Origin: Nymphaea colorata
Lineage: Eukaryota > Streptophyta > Magnoliopsida > Nymphaeales > Nymphaeaceae
Assembly: GCF_008831285.2 (NCBI RefSeq)
Contig: NC_045147.1
Span: forward strand, 10,535,427 to 10,599,426
Length of the DNA: 64,000 nucleotides
Reading direction: 5' to 3'
The position numbers were made by a program, and so were the translations under genes. Under the pieces are notes generated by a model, which was not told the DNA's origin, did no database searches, and was given only the letters and a program-made list of their open reading frames with translations. This document shows, piece by piece, positions 51,003 to 63,400 of this stretch (positions are counted from its first letter, which is position 1; each line of letters starts with the position of its first letter).

Positions 51003-51700
51003 AATCCAACTCTAAAAGCACATTAAGTTCCATTGGCCAATTATTCTTGTGGCTGGAATTGTGTTCAATGATGAAATATATTTCATGGTTTACTGTTAGA
51101 GAGCTAGCTTGAAGTTGATGACTGGGTAGATGAAGTTGCTGGCTTCGGCAGTTTACCCATGCTTTTACTTGATCTCTTCTTCCTTGGCATCCCTCCCTTT
51201 TTGCGCTTGCTCATCTGTTGCTTTCTATGAGATTTTTTTGAACTGAACTAGTGCTCTAATTTTTATTGTATTTTTTCTGTCTCAGATTTGAATTAATGCA
51301 TGCTCTAATGTTCATGATACTATCTTCCTTAGTTTGTGATTCGAAAATGATTTCATGCGCGGGCAAATCTTGCATCTAGATACGTACATGAGTTTCTAGC
51401 TACACAAACTATACGCTTACCTTTCTGAGCCTTACGAATGTACAAGAATGAATATGTAAAATGGTCTTTCACACTGTAAAATATATAGAAACACTGTTCT
51501 CTACTGTTTTTTCTAATAGGATATAACTCAGTTTATACTTTTCAAAAACTCTATTTCTTTATTAAAACTATTTATCTTTTTGGTGCTACGTATAATTTTA
51601 AGGAAGTATAAAGTATACATCGATATGACAAATATGTACTCACTATTAATAGAGTTATACTATTTTAAAAACTTTACATTTTCAAAATATATATATATAT

Positions 51701-51846
51701 TGGATACTATTATTTTGTATAACTTAAGGACATAAAAATTATACATTTAACTCTATCAGTACTATATGTAATTTGGCTACTATTATTTTGTATAACTTAA
51801 GGACAAAAAAATTATACATTTAACTCTATCAGTACTATATGTATTT
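51701..51846. repeat. 73-bp tandem duplication
   Basis: Two nearly identical adjacent copies (51701-51773 and 51774-51846) beginning TGGMTACTATTATTTTGTAT. Only a few differences, so a recent event. Confidence 0.9.
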
Positions 51847-52426
51847 GAAACGTTTTTCTGGCGTCACCGATTCCATCCGTTTCTGTAACAATTCAGGTGA
51901 ATGGCAATGAAAAGGTAAAATCTGTGGCGACTTTATTTATAGTCAAGTTGAACTCTATTCACTTATTATGGTATTCTGATCGTTTCACATGCAAAAGAGA
52001 GAGAGAGAGAGAGAGAGAGCTTCTGCAGTAGGAGCAGAGATGAAAATATATAGATATCAACGTTTTTCAACACAAGCAGATACTTCCACAACATCTTTGT
52101 TACCGACCATAATAAAAGGAGAGTTTTGTAGCAGCAGATAACGATTATATATAGATATCAACATCTTTTTAACACAATAGATACTTCCACAACATCATCG
52201 CATACAGACCATAAATGGACTGAACAGCTTAAACACCAGAAGCTACCCAGCTAGCAGTAGTCATGGTGCCAATGCATAAGAAAGGAAACAGCACAACCTA
52301 AGACTCTTAAGACTCTGAACAACCAACGCCCATGCAACAACAAACCACCTTGCACAGGCAACGAGGACTCAAGAACACACAGAGCGACGAAGACTCTCAA
52401 AGACTAGAAGACGACCATGATGCCAC

Positions 52427-52957
52427 TCAGGGAGAGCCCTTTCCTTGGTCAGTGGGATACGGCATTGCGCCCACCATGTCGGCGACGCCTCCAAAGCCAG
52501 GGATGGTAACAGGCGCGCTAAATACAGGTGGGTTCAGCATGCTAACCCCCAGTCCTCCTCCTCCTCCATGACTAATCGCAGGTGGGTTCAGCCCGCCGAT
52601 CCCTCCTCCTCCATGACCAATAGCAGGTGGCCGGTTCAGCCCGCCGATCCCTCCTCCTCCATGACCGAGCCCCGGTGGGCTCAGCATACCAGGCCAACCA
52701 CCAGCACCAAAGCCAGGTGGGTTGAGAAACCCGAACCCAAATGCAGGTGGGTTCAACACGCCGAGGCCGGGAACTCCATTGACAATGCCCGGCATGCCTC
52801 CCATCCCTCCCATTCCACCGTCACCACCAAGGCCCCCAAAAGTTTGAGGCTGGTCAGCCCGCTGCCCAGCAGGCATGTTCCTTCCTTCAATGCACACAAA
52901 AGTAGCTATCGAAAGAACAAGGAGAGCAGTCCTCATGATCCCAGCACTCCCTTCCAT
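52427..52957 (-). CDS. Small secreted glycine/proline-rich protein
   Basis: Single-exon frame, 176 aa from ATG 52957 (MEGSAGIMRTALLVLSIATF). A second ATG at 52936 (MRTALLV) is also possible. The hydrophobic start is a signal peptide. The rest is Gly/Pro-rich, with a GG(M)-rich stretch (GGDGGMGGMGGMPG) and then repeats of the type LNPPAIGHGGGGIGG (four to six diverged copies of LNPP/LSPP/LNRPP). No Cys-rich tail or RNA-binding domain, so it fits the structural class of secreted glycine-rich proteins, probably of the wall; no function is shown. The frame is open for 44 codons further upstream, but a TATA box at 53017-53023 lies inside that stretch, which favours the shorter start. Stop at 52427-52429. 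Confidence 0.75.
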   Translation of the reverse strand: MEGSAGIMRTALLVLSIATFVCIEGRNMPAGQRADQPQTFGGLGGDGGMGGMGGMPGIVNGVPGLGVLNPPAFGFGFLNPPGFGAGGWPGMLSPPGLGHGGGGIGGLNRPPAIGHGGGGIGGLNPPAISHGGGGGLGVSMLNPPVFSAPVTIPGFGGVADMVGAMPYPTDQGKGSP

Positions 52958-53016
52958 CTTCCTCCTCCTCCCAAGTTCTCTACAGTACTGCAAAGAATGG
53001 CTTTCTGGCCCTCCCC

Positions 53017-53023
53017 CTTTATA
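53017..53023 (-). promoter_or_regulatory. TATA box of the glycine-rich gene
   Basis: TATAAAG on the minus strand, about 60 bases before ATG 52957, within a C-rich patch. The spacing implies a short leader of about 30 bases. Confidence 0.65.
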
Positions 53024-53029
53024 GGCAGT

Positions 53030-56000
53030 GCCCATGAAAGCCATTTTCATCGTGTGGTAAAGTCGATCAGTAAGTGGTTTCAAGAGCAAGAGTCCTCTGA
53101 TATATGCATTGATTTCTCAGGTGCTTTCTTGTCCCCTACTAGAAAGCTGTTTTAGTATGAAGACATGAATGTCCACCCACCAACCCTTGGAATCCCCGTA
53201 AATGCTTTGGCCAGTTTTCTTCAGCTGTGCGACCCATTTCCTTCAGTACTCTGTTTCCTTTGGTGGTATATTTTGCCTTTTCAGAGTGATTCACCAGATT
53301 GCCTCTGAGCTCAGTGGAAGACAGAGATGAGAGCGCCATTCACTTAATGGGCTTTCTAACTTCTGGGCCTGTAAATTGATACATCGATCACCATATGCGG
53401 GAAGGGAGAGAAAGCAGCAGATCATTTTCATGCTGTATAAGCCTTACTTATACCACCACCCCTAGCAATGGCAGCTTCCTGTTGCAAACTAATTTAATGT
53501 TGGAAAATTTGTTTTGATCATAATAAGATCGCACCTTCACTCATCAAGTAAACTTATCTCAAATGCTGACAGGTGATTTAAGTAGCGGCGATCTTAGTTA
53601 TCTTACAAATCAATTAATGGTTGAAATTTTTGCCGCCCAATTTCTTCCAAAGTTCTTGGTAAACATTAAATTATCCTCTCAAAGTCGCTTTATGAAATAT
53701 AGTTAGGCAAAATTCTTTCTGTTTAATTAGAATTCATTTTCAACAGCAAGAAAGTCTGAAAAAGTAACTAGATGGTAGCATTCAATTTCACCAAAATCAT
53801 TTTTTGTGGGGCTTACCTAGGCTTCAGTCAGAAACCTCCAAGGGGCTCAACCGCTGCCTTTTAAAACCTTGCCTGCAACCTTGTTCTAATAAGCCAACCA
53901 ACTTTGTCTTTTGCCCTCGTGTACTGGCCAGCCACCTGCCTGGATAAGGCCTAGCTGCCATGTTAAAAGGAGTGAACCTTCGGTTCTAAAGTTTATACAT
54001 ATCTGCATGGTTTAAGAAAGTAGCTCTTTTACGATAAGAATGCCGTCCCACTCCGTCCACAAGCAGTTCCTGTACATGATTTTTCACTTTAATCTCCACT
54101 TTTCCAGTAGGAATGTAAAAAAAGTTTCAAGAACAACTCGGTTCAGACCTGAACGCAATCAAATTGGAACCGGGGTTGGCATAGTTAATTTCTACTGAAA
54201 TTGAATTGTGAGTCTTACTAACTTAAGATTCAATATACATATCTAAGCAGACTCAAATGCTCATGGATTTTTCAGCCAGGTAAGTCTCAGGTCAGGGAAG
54301 CAATAATATGAAGTCAGAATTACTCGTTTTGATGCATGAGAGCTGAAACAGCTTCTCTTTCCCCGACCTCAGGGTTCAGAGCTACTTAGGGGCCTAGATA
54401 GGAAGCGGGACACTTGTCAACTGGAGTGCAGTGCATCCTCTATTGGCGGTCAAGAGGAGTAATGTTCATGAAAATTAAACTGATGATCGGGCTTTCTCCA
54501 GCAGCCAAACCAGCTACGCTACACCTTTTAAAGCTATTACTGGTTAGATCCTATTTTCTTCGAACACCACTAATCAGATTTTCACATCGGTAATCAGATA
54601 GACCGATCCATTAACATTAATACTTTGCAGACATGGATTTTTATTAATCTATCTTCTCATTTCCATTTACCTGTCACAATCAACTGGCTGCAAATTTGAA
54701 TGATACCTCTTGCTAATTCAACAAAGTTTTCCACAATCGCCATGAACTCCACAGGCACCAAGAATTGCCTTTGCCTTTGCTATTACACAATTCAGCTCTA
54801 TTTTGGCATGTTTTCTGTCAGTTCTCCTTGGCCAATTGAAGTTACCCTGCATATTATCGACCACGCAGTAATGCCTAGGAGTTCACCCACCATCGCTACC
54901 CACGTTCAGAACATCCTTAAATGTGATCTCATCTGGGCCCAATTCCTTGGCCTCGAACAAATCACCCGGTAGAAGCCAGCAGACCAGCAGTCACAGAAGC
55001 ATGTTTACAACTCTCTCCATCATAAATCCTCAAACTGCAGAGTCTCACCAAGAATTCCAAATTTGGAGCTCTTATTTATTAGGTCTGATCCACTTGCAGC
55101 ACCCATCGGGCATCCATTACATCATCAATATGCAGGTAATGTTGTACCTAAATGTAAGAATTTCAAAACCCTTATTAAAGTTTATTCTGTAACCTTGTCA
55201 GAAGCCGCTTTAGTTGGTCCTGCAACTAGAAGTCTAGAACAGGCATTTCAAGAAACACCTACCCACCAGGAAATACTCCAGCTCATACATTCTTGCAGTG
55301 TCAAGGGTCACCTTATGCTATGGGGCATTGCCATAAATATCGTTTCCGGGTATTAAACGGCAAGGTCTTTTTTTCAGGTATAATACAGTTGAATTGTTTT
55401 TCTTGGGAAAATATCGGGAGAATCACGGCAAGTTGTTTTGTCCAAACCTGACCAATTCAAACCCGAGAAGCTGAAACCCTCTGGCAATAAATGCATCAGG
55501 CTGCATGTTTGGAGGAGCAGGATAGATGGATGGCCGGAAAAATTGCTCAAACCCATGTTGTAAAAATTGGTCTTACGTCCCTATGGGCACCACCGATGTG
55601 ATATTGATTTATACATTTGTTAACTTTTTTGTATCATTTTAAGTTGTCATAAATTGTTCTTAATTCAAAAAGTGAGGAAATAAGGCAATACGAACAGATA
55701 ATCAACGTTATGCGTCGGACAATATCCGGAAGCAAACCGATAAGGCACCAACATCATAAATTACAACGCCGATTTGAACAAACCTACAAGCTTGGACGTG
55801 CATATGCGTGTTTTATGTGGGCAAAATGCAAACTTATAAGGCTGGACTTCAGATTGGATTCGTTTGCAGCTTTAGGAATTGAAATGAAAAATATTCCAAC
55901 TTTTTCTGGTTCGGGTTCAAATCTGAACATGCAACCAGCCAATAAACTAAGTTCGGTAGATGGATCCGATCGTATATGAATCTGATCTACAAGATTTGAC

Positions 56001-56149
56001 TTAAAAATATTCCATTTTGTACGATGGTCAAACACTCGATATATGCGATGCGGCCCGTTGAGTCAATACACATCAAAAGTACAAAATGATAGACATGCCC
56101 ACACTTAGGATCCTTTAAATGCAGTCGCAAACAGTCACGTGTTGAGTTC
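53030..56149. other. Intergenic region without confident genes
   Basis: Several short open frames, none with recognised domains. A minus-strand stretch near 54880-54965 reads DLFEAKELGPDEITFKDVLN and looks protein-like, but no start, partner exon or family could be assigned. No RNA gene seen. Confidence 0.45.
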
Positions 56150-56417
56150 GAAAATATATGAAATAAGTACGTTGATTTTTTCTGTGTTGCACCTTTCTCT
56201 GAGTGTTAAAAGAGTTCTATATTTGGAATCAAACTTCAGACCGTGTGCTTGCTTAAACAAATCCGATTCATACTTAGCTGCTTGGAAAATATATGAAATA
56301 AGTATGTCGATTTTTTCTGCGTTGCACCTTTCTCTGAGTGTTAAAGAGTTCTATATTTGGAATCAAATTTCAGACCGTGTGCTTGCTTAAACAAATCCGA
56401 TTCATACTTAGCTGCTT
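56150..56417. repeat. 135-bp tandem duplication
   Basis: Copies at 56150-56284 and 56285-56417 begin GAAAATATATGAAATAAGTA and end CATACTTAGCTGCTT. They differ at a handful of sites and one deleted A. Not coding as far as can be seen. Confidence 0.92.
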
Positions 56418-56589
56418 CACACTTGTCATGGTAGATATCTTACAGCATGTATGCTTGCCGATGTTCTCATCTTAATGGCTATTTTATTGATCATCTGAGA
56501 CGAGTCAGTCTAATGAATACTTTTCTTTGAATAGCAGATTGTGGTTTGCATCCAATCATTAGACACCAATTACCCACCTCTGAGAAACG

Positions 56590-56840
56590 TTACGCATATT
56601 TGCTCACGTTTCCCAAGCCTGATAAATTTTCACAAGAGAGCCATGTAAAATAGATTGGAGCAAAAACTAAAGTCGCTACCAATCTGGTAACAACGTAATA
56701 TGCACCTCTATCTTGAATGCCAAGAATGATGTACAAAATGAAAGCTCCAACAGCGGTTGCAGCACCAGAAATATGATGGATCTGATGTACATGGAGATAA
56801 GCTAAACATAAACCTCTCACACCATTAGCATGAGAAGAAC
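56590..56840 (-). other. Possible exon of a small membrane protein
   Basis: On the minus strand an acceptor-like TTTGTTATTGCAG (56841-56853) is followed by an open frame of about 80 codons ending in TAA near 56590. It has three hydrophobic segments (SGAATAVGAFILYIILGI, YVVTRLVATLVFAPIYF and a weaker N-terminal one). Hydrophobicity, acceptor and stop suggest the last exon of a small gene; a hydrophobic run in the repeats at 57008-57215 could be an upstream exon. Family not recognised. It lies 650 bases past the GFS12-like stop, so it is not part of that gene. Confidence 0.35.
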
Positions 56841-57007
56841 TGCAATAACAAATTTAGGGTAGGAAACCAAACCAATACAATCATTAGTAGCTTTAAGGGC
56901 TACTAATTAAGGATCGACTTACTTAGGTGAGAACTTAGGCCTCCTTACCACTATTCATGCGTTTCTACAACAGGCACTTGAGAAAACAATTGATATCATG
57001 TAGTGGT

Positions 57008-57175
57008 GCTGAGCATATGAAGACAAGTAACACGATAGACGATGCCATTACTGCAAACGGTGGATGCAGCCCCTGCCTCCTCAATCTTTTGGCTGAGCAT
57101 ATGAAGACAAGTAACATGATAGATGATGCCATTACTGCAAACGGTGGATGCAGCCCCTGCCTCCTCAATCTTTTG
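57008..57175. repeat. 84-bp tandem duplication
   Basis: Copies at 57008-57091 and 57092-57175 start GCTGAGCATATGAAGACAAG and differ at two sites. The period is a multiple of three (28 codons), so an open minus-strand frame (RRQGLHPPFAVMASSI...) passes through both copies. Confidence 0.92.
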
Positions 57176-57488
57176 AAAGCAACTAGTCCTGTTGCAGCAC
57201 ACATAATCAGATCAATCATGAGAGGGAGAGGGAAAATGCTTGTGTGTGTGGGAGTGTAGAGAGAGATAGAGGGAGAGAGCTCTTACCAGCCTTGATGTGC
57301 TTGTCAGATCTAGTCGACACTCAATGGAGCTTGCACCTCTGTGGTAAAGCTCCAAAAAAACACCGCTTTGAAGATAAGCATAACCATATATACATATTTG
57401 AAAGATGGAGTGCGTCAGAGCTCACTCAAGAAAGATTTTTCAGCAGACAGCCTTTGATGGAAATAACCAGCCTTGGAGGTAAAAGGAT

Positions 57489-60400
57489 CTAACAACATAT
57501 CTTCAAAAAACCATCTTCTGTTCCAACAGCAAACAAGCGTGAAAACGGGAGGATGTCGATGCTAGACAAAGCTGACATGTTCCTGGCTCCACGATCAGAT
57601 GTATACAATTTCCGTGGAATAACCTGTTGATGCCGGTCCTGCGTTGAATCAACTTATCAGGAAGGAGAACAAAAGAAAGGAAGAAACAAGTTGTCAACGT
57701 TATGAAATCAAATTGTTGCCTCAAAATAACATTTGTTACTTCAAATGTAAGGAGATTCAGCCATTTCAAGTGCCCCAAATGCCTAAACTTGCCAAGCAGG
57801 ACTAAATGGGTAAAGATTTCTTGACCTCTGAATGGCAAAGTGAAGAAAGACCAATCTTGTTTCCAGAAACTGAGATCATATCTTGACCCCATATAGAGAA
57901 ACCAGAAACACCACCCGAATGACCACTGAAAATATAGCGCTGATTTGGCGAGTTCCTGCAAAACAAGGGAAACCAACATTAATGTGTTGCGTGTTGCGTA
58001 AGTTGGTCAACCAGAGATGTGAGCCTTCCACCAGAAAACCAGAAGAAAATGCCTGCAATAAATCATCATTTTTCCAACAAGGACTAATTAAAGTTTATTA
58101 AATTCCTATCATATGCATGTGCATGTTTTCATATGTGCAGGCACCCACAGATAACCCGTAAACAAATTGTGCTTCTCAGTTTCTCATTAGTATCACCAAT
58201 GAAAAGACATGTTTCTCATTAATAGCACTAACTAGCAAAACTTATTCAAGAAGGGAGTTTACCAAGAATAAAATCCGTCCAGTCACCACAAAAATTTCAT
58301 TGAGTTCAACAAAATTCTTGGTTTGAGCAAACTCATGGAAGGCAGCATTCGAGCAGCATGTTACTTGAAAAGTGAATATCGATTGTGCATGTGTGGCATG
58401 AAAGAGGTTCTGGCCTATTTTTTCTCATGTTACTTTGTTGCTGTGTGCAATGCCTATTCTTTCATATGTTACTTGTTTGACAAGTGTCTGGCACGTGCAA
58501 GTGTTTGATAGTGTCCTGCCTTGATTTCCAAGTCCAATGCTAATCTTGAATTTAGAACAAGAGAACATATCTTTCTAATGCAAAAATGAAATCTATAAAT
58601 ACTGAGATACCTTCTTAGATCCCACACACTCATTGTTCTGTCAAGAGAGCTTGAAACAAGTAAATGGCCTTCAGGAGCAGCTAACTGCAACACCCTAAAA
58701 AGATGAGACAACAAAAACTTTCAAGTGAAATGAAAAATTAAGACAAAGAAAAAGTACCAACTTTTGTTATAAACCCATCATGAGCCCGCCAAAGAGCAAC
58801 TATGTTCCCACTTCTTGCATCAAGAAGTCTAATGTGTCCTGAGTTAAGACCAGCAGCAACCCAAGATGGTGAAGATCCAACTGCTTTACTTTGATGATTG
58901 TCAGACCCACAAGAACAAATTGCAGATACAAGGGAAGAAAAGCATGGTTCAGCCGTTTGACTCTTCCACAGATGCAGTTTCTGATCTTGAGCAATATCAA
59001 GGAACCTGTGAGGATCAACAATAAAATTTGTACTTTGAAATGCTTTCTTGCCATAACACTCTGCGCTGTTTCCAGAATGGAACACAGGTTGCACATGAAC
59101 ACTTGGGAATGCATGGTACACAAGAAAAAAATGGTTGACGTAGTTGAAAAATATCTTATATCAATGTTTTATTCAGTGAGAAGTAATAGGAAAGACCTCC
59201 ATTAGCATATGATAAACACCAACAAGCCTAAAGTGCATTTGCACTCTAATGCCACACTATGATATGGAATAAAAGAACACTTTTGCACTCCCATCAAACT
59301 TCAAAGACTCTTAAGGAAAAATCATGAGAAACTTCAAGAGTGAAGGGAGGTGAGATTGCATAAGCATACTCAATTAAATCTTCATAAGGATACAATCCAC
59401 AAAGCATGGTTTTTTGGCAATATGAAATGCACTTTCATTGTCATAACAGACACACATCAGACAAACTTACCCATGTCATGTAGGTAGCAATATCATGATG
59501 AATTTGACATTGTACTATGATTTCATTTACATTCACAGGATAGCAATATGTCCATAAAATCCTGATGAGATCATGATCTTCCTAATGATATTCTCTAAAG
59601 AAATGAAGCTTTTGAGGGAATATTGTCTTAACCCACTGGACATACCTCAGTGAACCATTCCCCATGCCAGCCAAAAGTTTATCGTTGAACCCCAAATAGT
59701 GCATGCATGTGTACAAACTCCCATTAAATGCAGTTGACAGGATTCCAGCAGATAGTGCTGCAGGATTCACACCATTTCCTTCATTGTTAACCTTTTTTGC
59801 TGAAGAAGAACCAGAGAGAAGTGAAGTTGCTGAAGGTTCAGAAAAACATGATAACAGCTTTCCAGTTTGGCTATTCCATATGTGTATAGTTCCATCACAG
59901 GAAGCTATCCTTTCAGTGGAAGACAAGATGCAGATATCATTTACAACCTGGAAATACATTGTCAATATATTCAAAAGCTAGAAAGGAAAAGAAGGGATAA
60001 CTCAACAGTTCAGATTAAATGAGAACAAAAATTGTGAGCTAAAAACTAAAATAGGACATCAGGAATTCAGAAGTTCTTTGCAATTCTTTATCAAAGAAGT
60101 GATTCCTAAAGCATACGTAGAAATAATGGAACAAAGCTTCAAAAGCAAGCGAAACTAGAAGGTCAAAGGATTGACCTCTTCATGCCCAAAATACCCAGAA
60201 ATGCAGTTCAGGCTTGATAACTCCCATTGATGAACAACTCCCTTGAATCCTGAGCCTACCCCACCAGAAAAAACTGTGCATTCATCATCTGCCACAGCTA
60301 AAACTCTCAAAGCTCCAGGATGTGCACGAACCGTGTAAAGAATTGATGCCCTGATCTTCCATGGGAGTTCATCCTTCAACCCACCAGTTCGGTTAAGAAA

Positions 60401-63400
60401 ATCTGGACCATCCCAATTGTCAGCCGAACTGGGGAACCAAAACCACGGTTCTGGTTTTACAGAACTTGGCAAGGGTTCAGTCTTCTCATCAGAAGTTACT
60501 CGAACATCATCTGATTTAGAATTTACCGAGCTCTTGCCACTTCTAGCTCCTTGGGACTGTGGTATAGACCATCCAACACCATTAAGTAATAATTTTGCTG
60601 GATTGTACTCATATGATGATGGCTTGTGGCTTTTTATTTGAGCAGGGGAATTTTCACAACCAGCTCTACATGTCTCTCCTGTATGTTCCCACTGAAGAGA
60701 GATGTATAATGAAATGGTCACAGGAGGATAATAATGGAACCAGAAGAGGTCTTCGCTACTATCATCATCATAATATAAAAGCCAATCTTAGTTTACCTTC
60801 CAGTTATAATGCTTATAGAGATACTGCTCTAGGAGTAACCATGTGGTGCAGCACCTGCGAAATTTCTCAATACCAAGAAGGGACGCCAATGATGGATATA
60901 ACAGTAACCTGCCAATAGCAGACTAAATTCATATTTTCTACTGAAGAGAGCACCTTATGGTCACATAACATCAATAGCAGAAGATGAAGTAACTTTTGTG
61001 TCCTATTTACAGCAAATGATTGGTGATACATACAAAAGCTCCGCACGACTTCCTGTGAAATCTTCACCTGATATTGATTCAGAACCAAGTGCATAGGTGG
61101 TTTCTTGTGAGAAGGCAAGTTCATCAAACAAGTCCCTTAGCTGTGGAAGGACATGTGAAGCTGTTAAATCAGGACCAATCTTCTGACATATTGAAAGAAG
61201 AGTAGTCCCTGCAACCTGGAAAATAGATGCAAATTAGTCTTAATGAACAATTGACTACTAACAAAATCTCCACAAACATTGGAAAGAAGATCAATCTCTG
61301 GAGGGAACATGAAGAAAAAGACTTAAATATGGCAACTTAATTCTTGTTGTAGCCAACCTGAAGCACTGTTTGTTCTACATTAGGATGCATTAGAATCTTA
61401 ACATGCAGAAAGACCTGATCCTGCAAGTTGATAAAAGCTGATGATCAAGAAGATTGAAGAACAAAATGATTTCTCCCTGGGGAAAAGAAACAGTTTTTTA
61501 TGAACAGAAACCACTACCTGAACCAACTCCTTTAGAATCACCTCCCTTGGCAAAAGTGCAACTAATCCATCCACTGTATCTAGGCCATTTATCAAAGCCA
61601 GGGAGTTCCAGCTTTGCAATGGCTCGGGATTATTCATATGGGAAAGCTCAATACAAGAAGAAATAACATTCCTCATCAAAGGTAAAACTTGTCTGACAAT
61701 AAAATTTCCTCCAAGAATTCCCCCTATATATTAAAAAAGGAATAGGAGTAATGCATCATAAGAACATCCAACAGATGAAGTGAGATAAAATGCTGTTGAT
61801 TGCACAAACCAGAAACAGCCCATACCAATTCTAACCAGTGAATCAATCCCATCAGCCACCAGTCCTTTTCCAAAGCAATTGATCAAAGGCAAGATTGTCT
61901 AGCGGGAAAATACTGAGTCAGTATTACAAAATTAATGGCATGCTAGTTTTTCAATAATATATATAAGCATACCATTTCAAAAGTTAGAAAATTTAATTAG
62001 AACATTGACCTGATGTATTGTTACAGGAATGCCAAGTTCCTCACAGGATGCAATCAGTAAGACTGAAGCAGAAGATGCAGAATTCTTATGGGCTAACAAG
62101 TACAAATTTGAGATAATTAGTGGATGGATCTTCTGCAGATATGAACGTTTGCCCACTATCTTCCACACTTCCCGCATAAAAGAATTTTGAAGAAGCAAAA
62201 CTTTCAGGTGAGAGTATTCTGATGACTGAAGGAAAAGAAACATATTATAAGTTTTACTCACGAAGCAATAAGTTTATTCAGCTGTAAGGACAAAACCTAA
62301 TCTTGCTTGGACTATTTCAAGACCATTACGAACCTGTAGAACTCTTTGAATAACTGGTAGCACAGATACAATAACTGCCTGAGGCTTAAGACATCTTAAA
62401 AATTCCTTCAGTAGGAAAGAAGCCCACTCAGCCTCAGAATCAGACAATGAACTCATTACAAGGGGCATGCAATATGACATACACATTTCTGCAGCAAATG
62501 AGCCCATTAATCTCAGAGCCCCTTCTCCAGCCAACTTAGCTGCAAATTGAAGACGAGACCCATTGCTTGCAAGAAGATGAAGAGGTGCAATGAAGAGATA
62601 AGCAGACCTGACCGTTTGAGGAAAATATGGTGACTCCAACAAACAATAAGCCGATGGCCTCCTGTTCCAAAGGATGAAGATTTAGTACAGAGATGATACA
62701 ATTTAAATATCACAAGGAAAAAACAAAATAAGCACGCCAACAGAACTAGGCCAAAATGAAGGAAATTTTCACTGTGCCAAAAATGAGTCTTTTTTGTCTA
62801 TTTACCATAGACAAATAATTTACAGTTTCCATTTATTATTTATAGAGGCCCAGAAGGTATACATGAATGTCCGCAAAAAGGAACTAAATTTTATTTGAAT
62901 AATGAAATAATAAATCAATTAATCAACATTAAATACCTCTTCCAGTCCTTTTGGATGCATTCTTCAACAAGAAATGCCACATGAGGAGGAAGCTTCTGGA
63001 ACAGTCCTGGCAACAAACCGTGTTCAGTGTATGCAACTAATGAAATTGGGTCAAAAAGTGGCCTCTTCAAATAAAGTTCAGCTAACACACACCCCACAGA
63101 AAACATGTCACGTGCGACATCCTCTGACTGGGACCTCTGGTGGGATGATTTCTGCTTCCACAGTAACAATTCTTGAAATCCCAGGTCTCCACCATCATCA
63201 ACAATGTTAAAGTACTCGAGAAGGGTATTTAGGTCAATATCACTGGGATGTGGTAAGTCATCATATTTCCTTGGTAACTCTGGACTAGTCCTCTGGGTGG
63301 TGCAATCTTGGGGAGAATTATAACATGGACTTAAGTGCCTATTTTGTTCACAGAAAGACATGGTTCTTTCTAATTGTTCCAAATTGTTTTCAACTTCCCG

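Larger units (their letters stand above)
44541..52426. other. Gene-poor AT-rich region with scattered MITEs
   Basis: No open frame here shows protein-family motifs or plausible exon structure. Contents: a fold-back element (45747-45940), GAGTTCGAGT-type repeats that look TE-derived (47840-48140), (ATT)n and (AT)n runs (48053-48100), three better-bounded MITEs (49334-49541, 50184-50457, 50823-51002), a 73-bp tandem duplication (51701-51846) and a (GA)n run (51997-52019). Long A/T tracts are common. Confidence 0.55.

Noticed and set aside
52445-53155. 236-codon plus-strand frame opposite the glycine-rich gene
   Set aside because: Translation of the complement of Gly/Pro repeats (Ser/Arg/Trp-rich). 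The minus strand has a signal peptide and TATA box; the plus strand has neither.
53139-53339. 66-codon minus-strand frame upstream of the glycine-rich gene
   Set aside because: No family, no splice or promoter support; too short to call.
59703-60918. Plus-strand frames of 74-107 codons over the GFS12-like WD40 exons
   Set aside because: Shadows of minus-strand exons whose phases join correctly.
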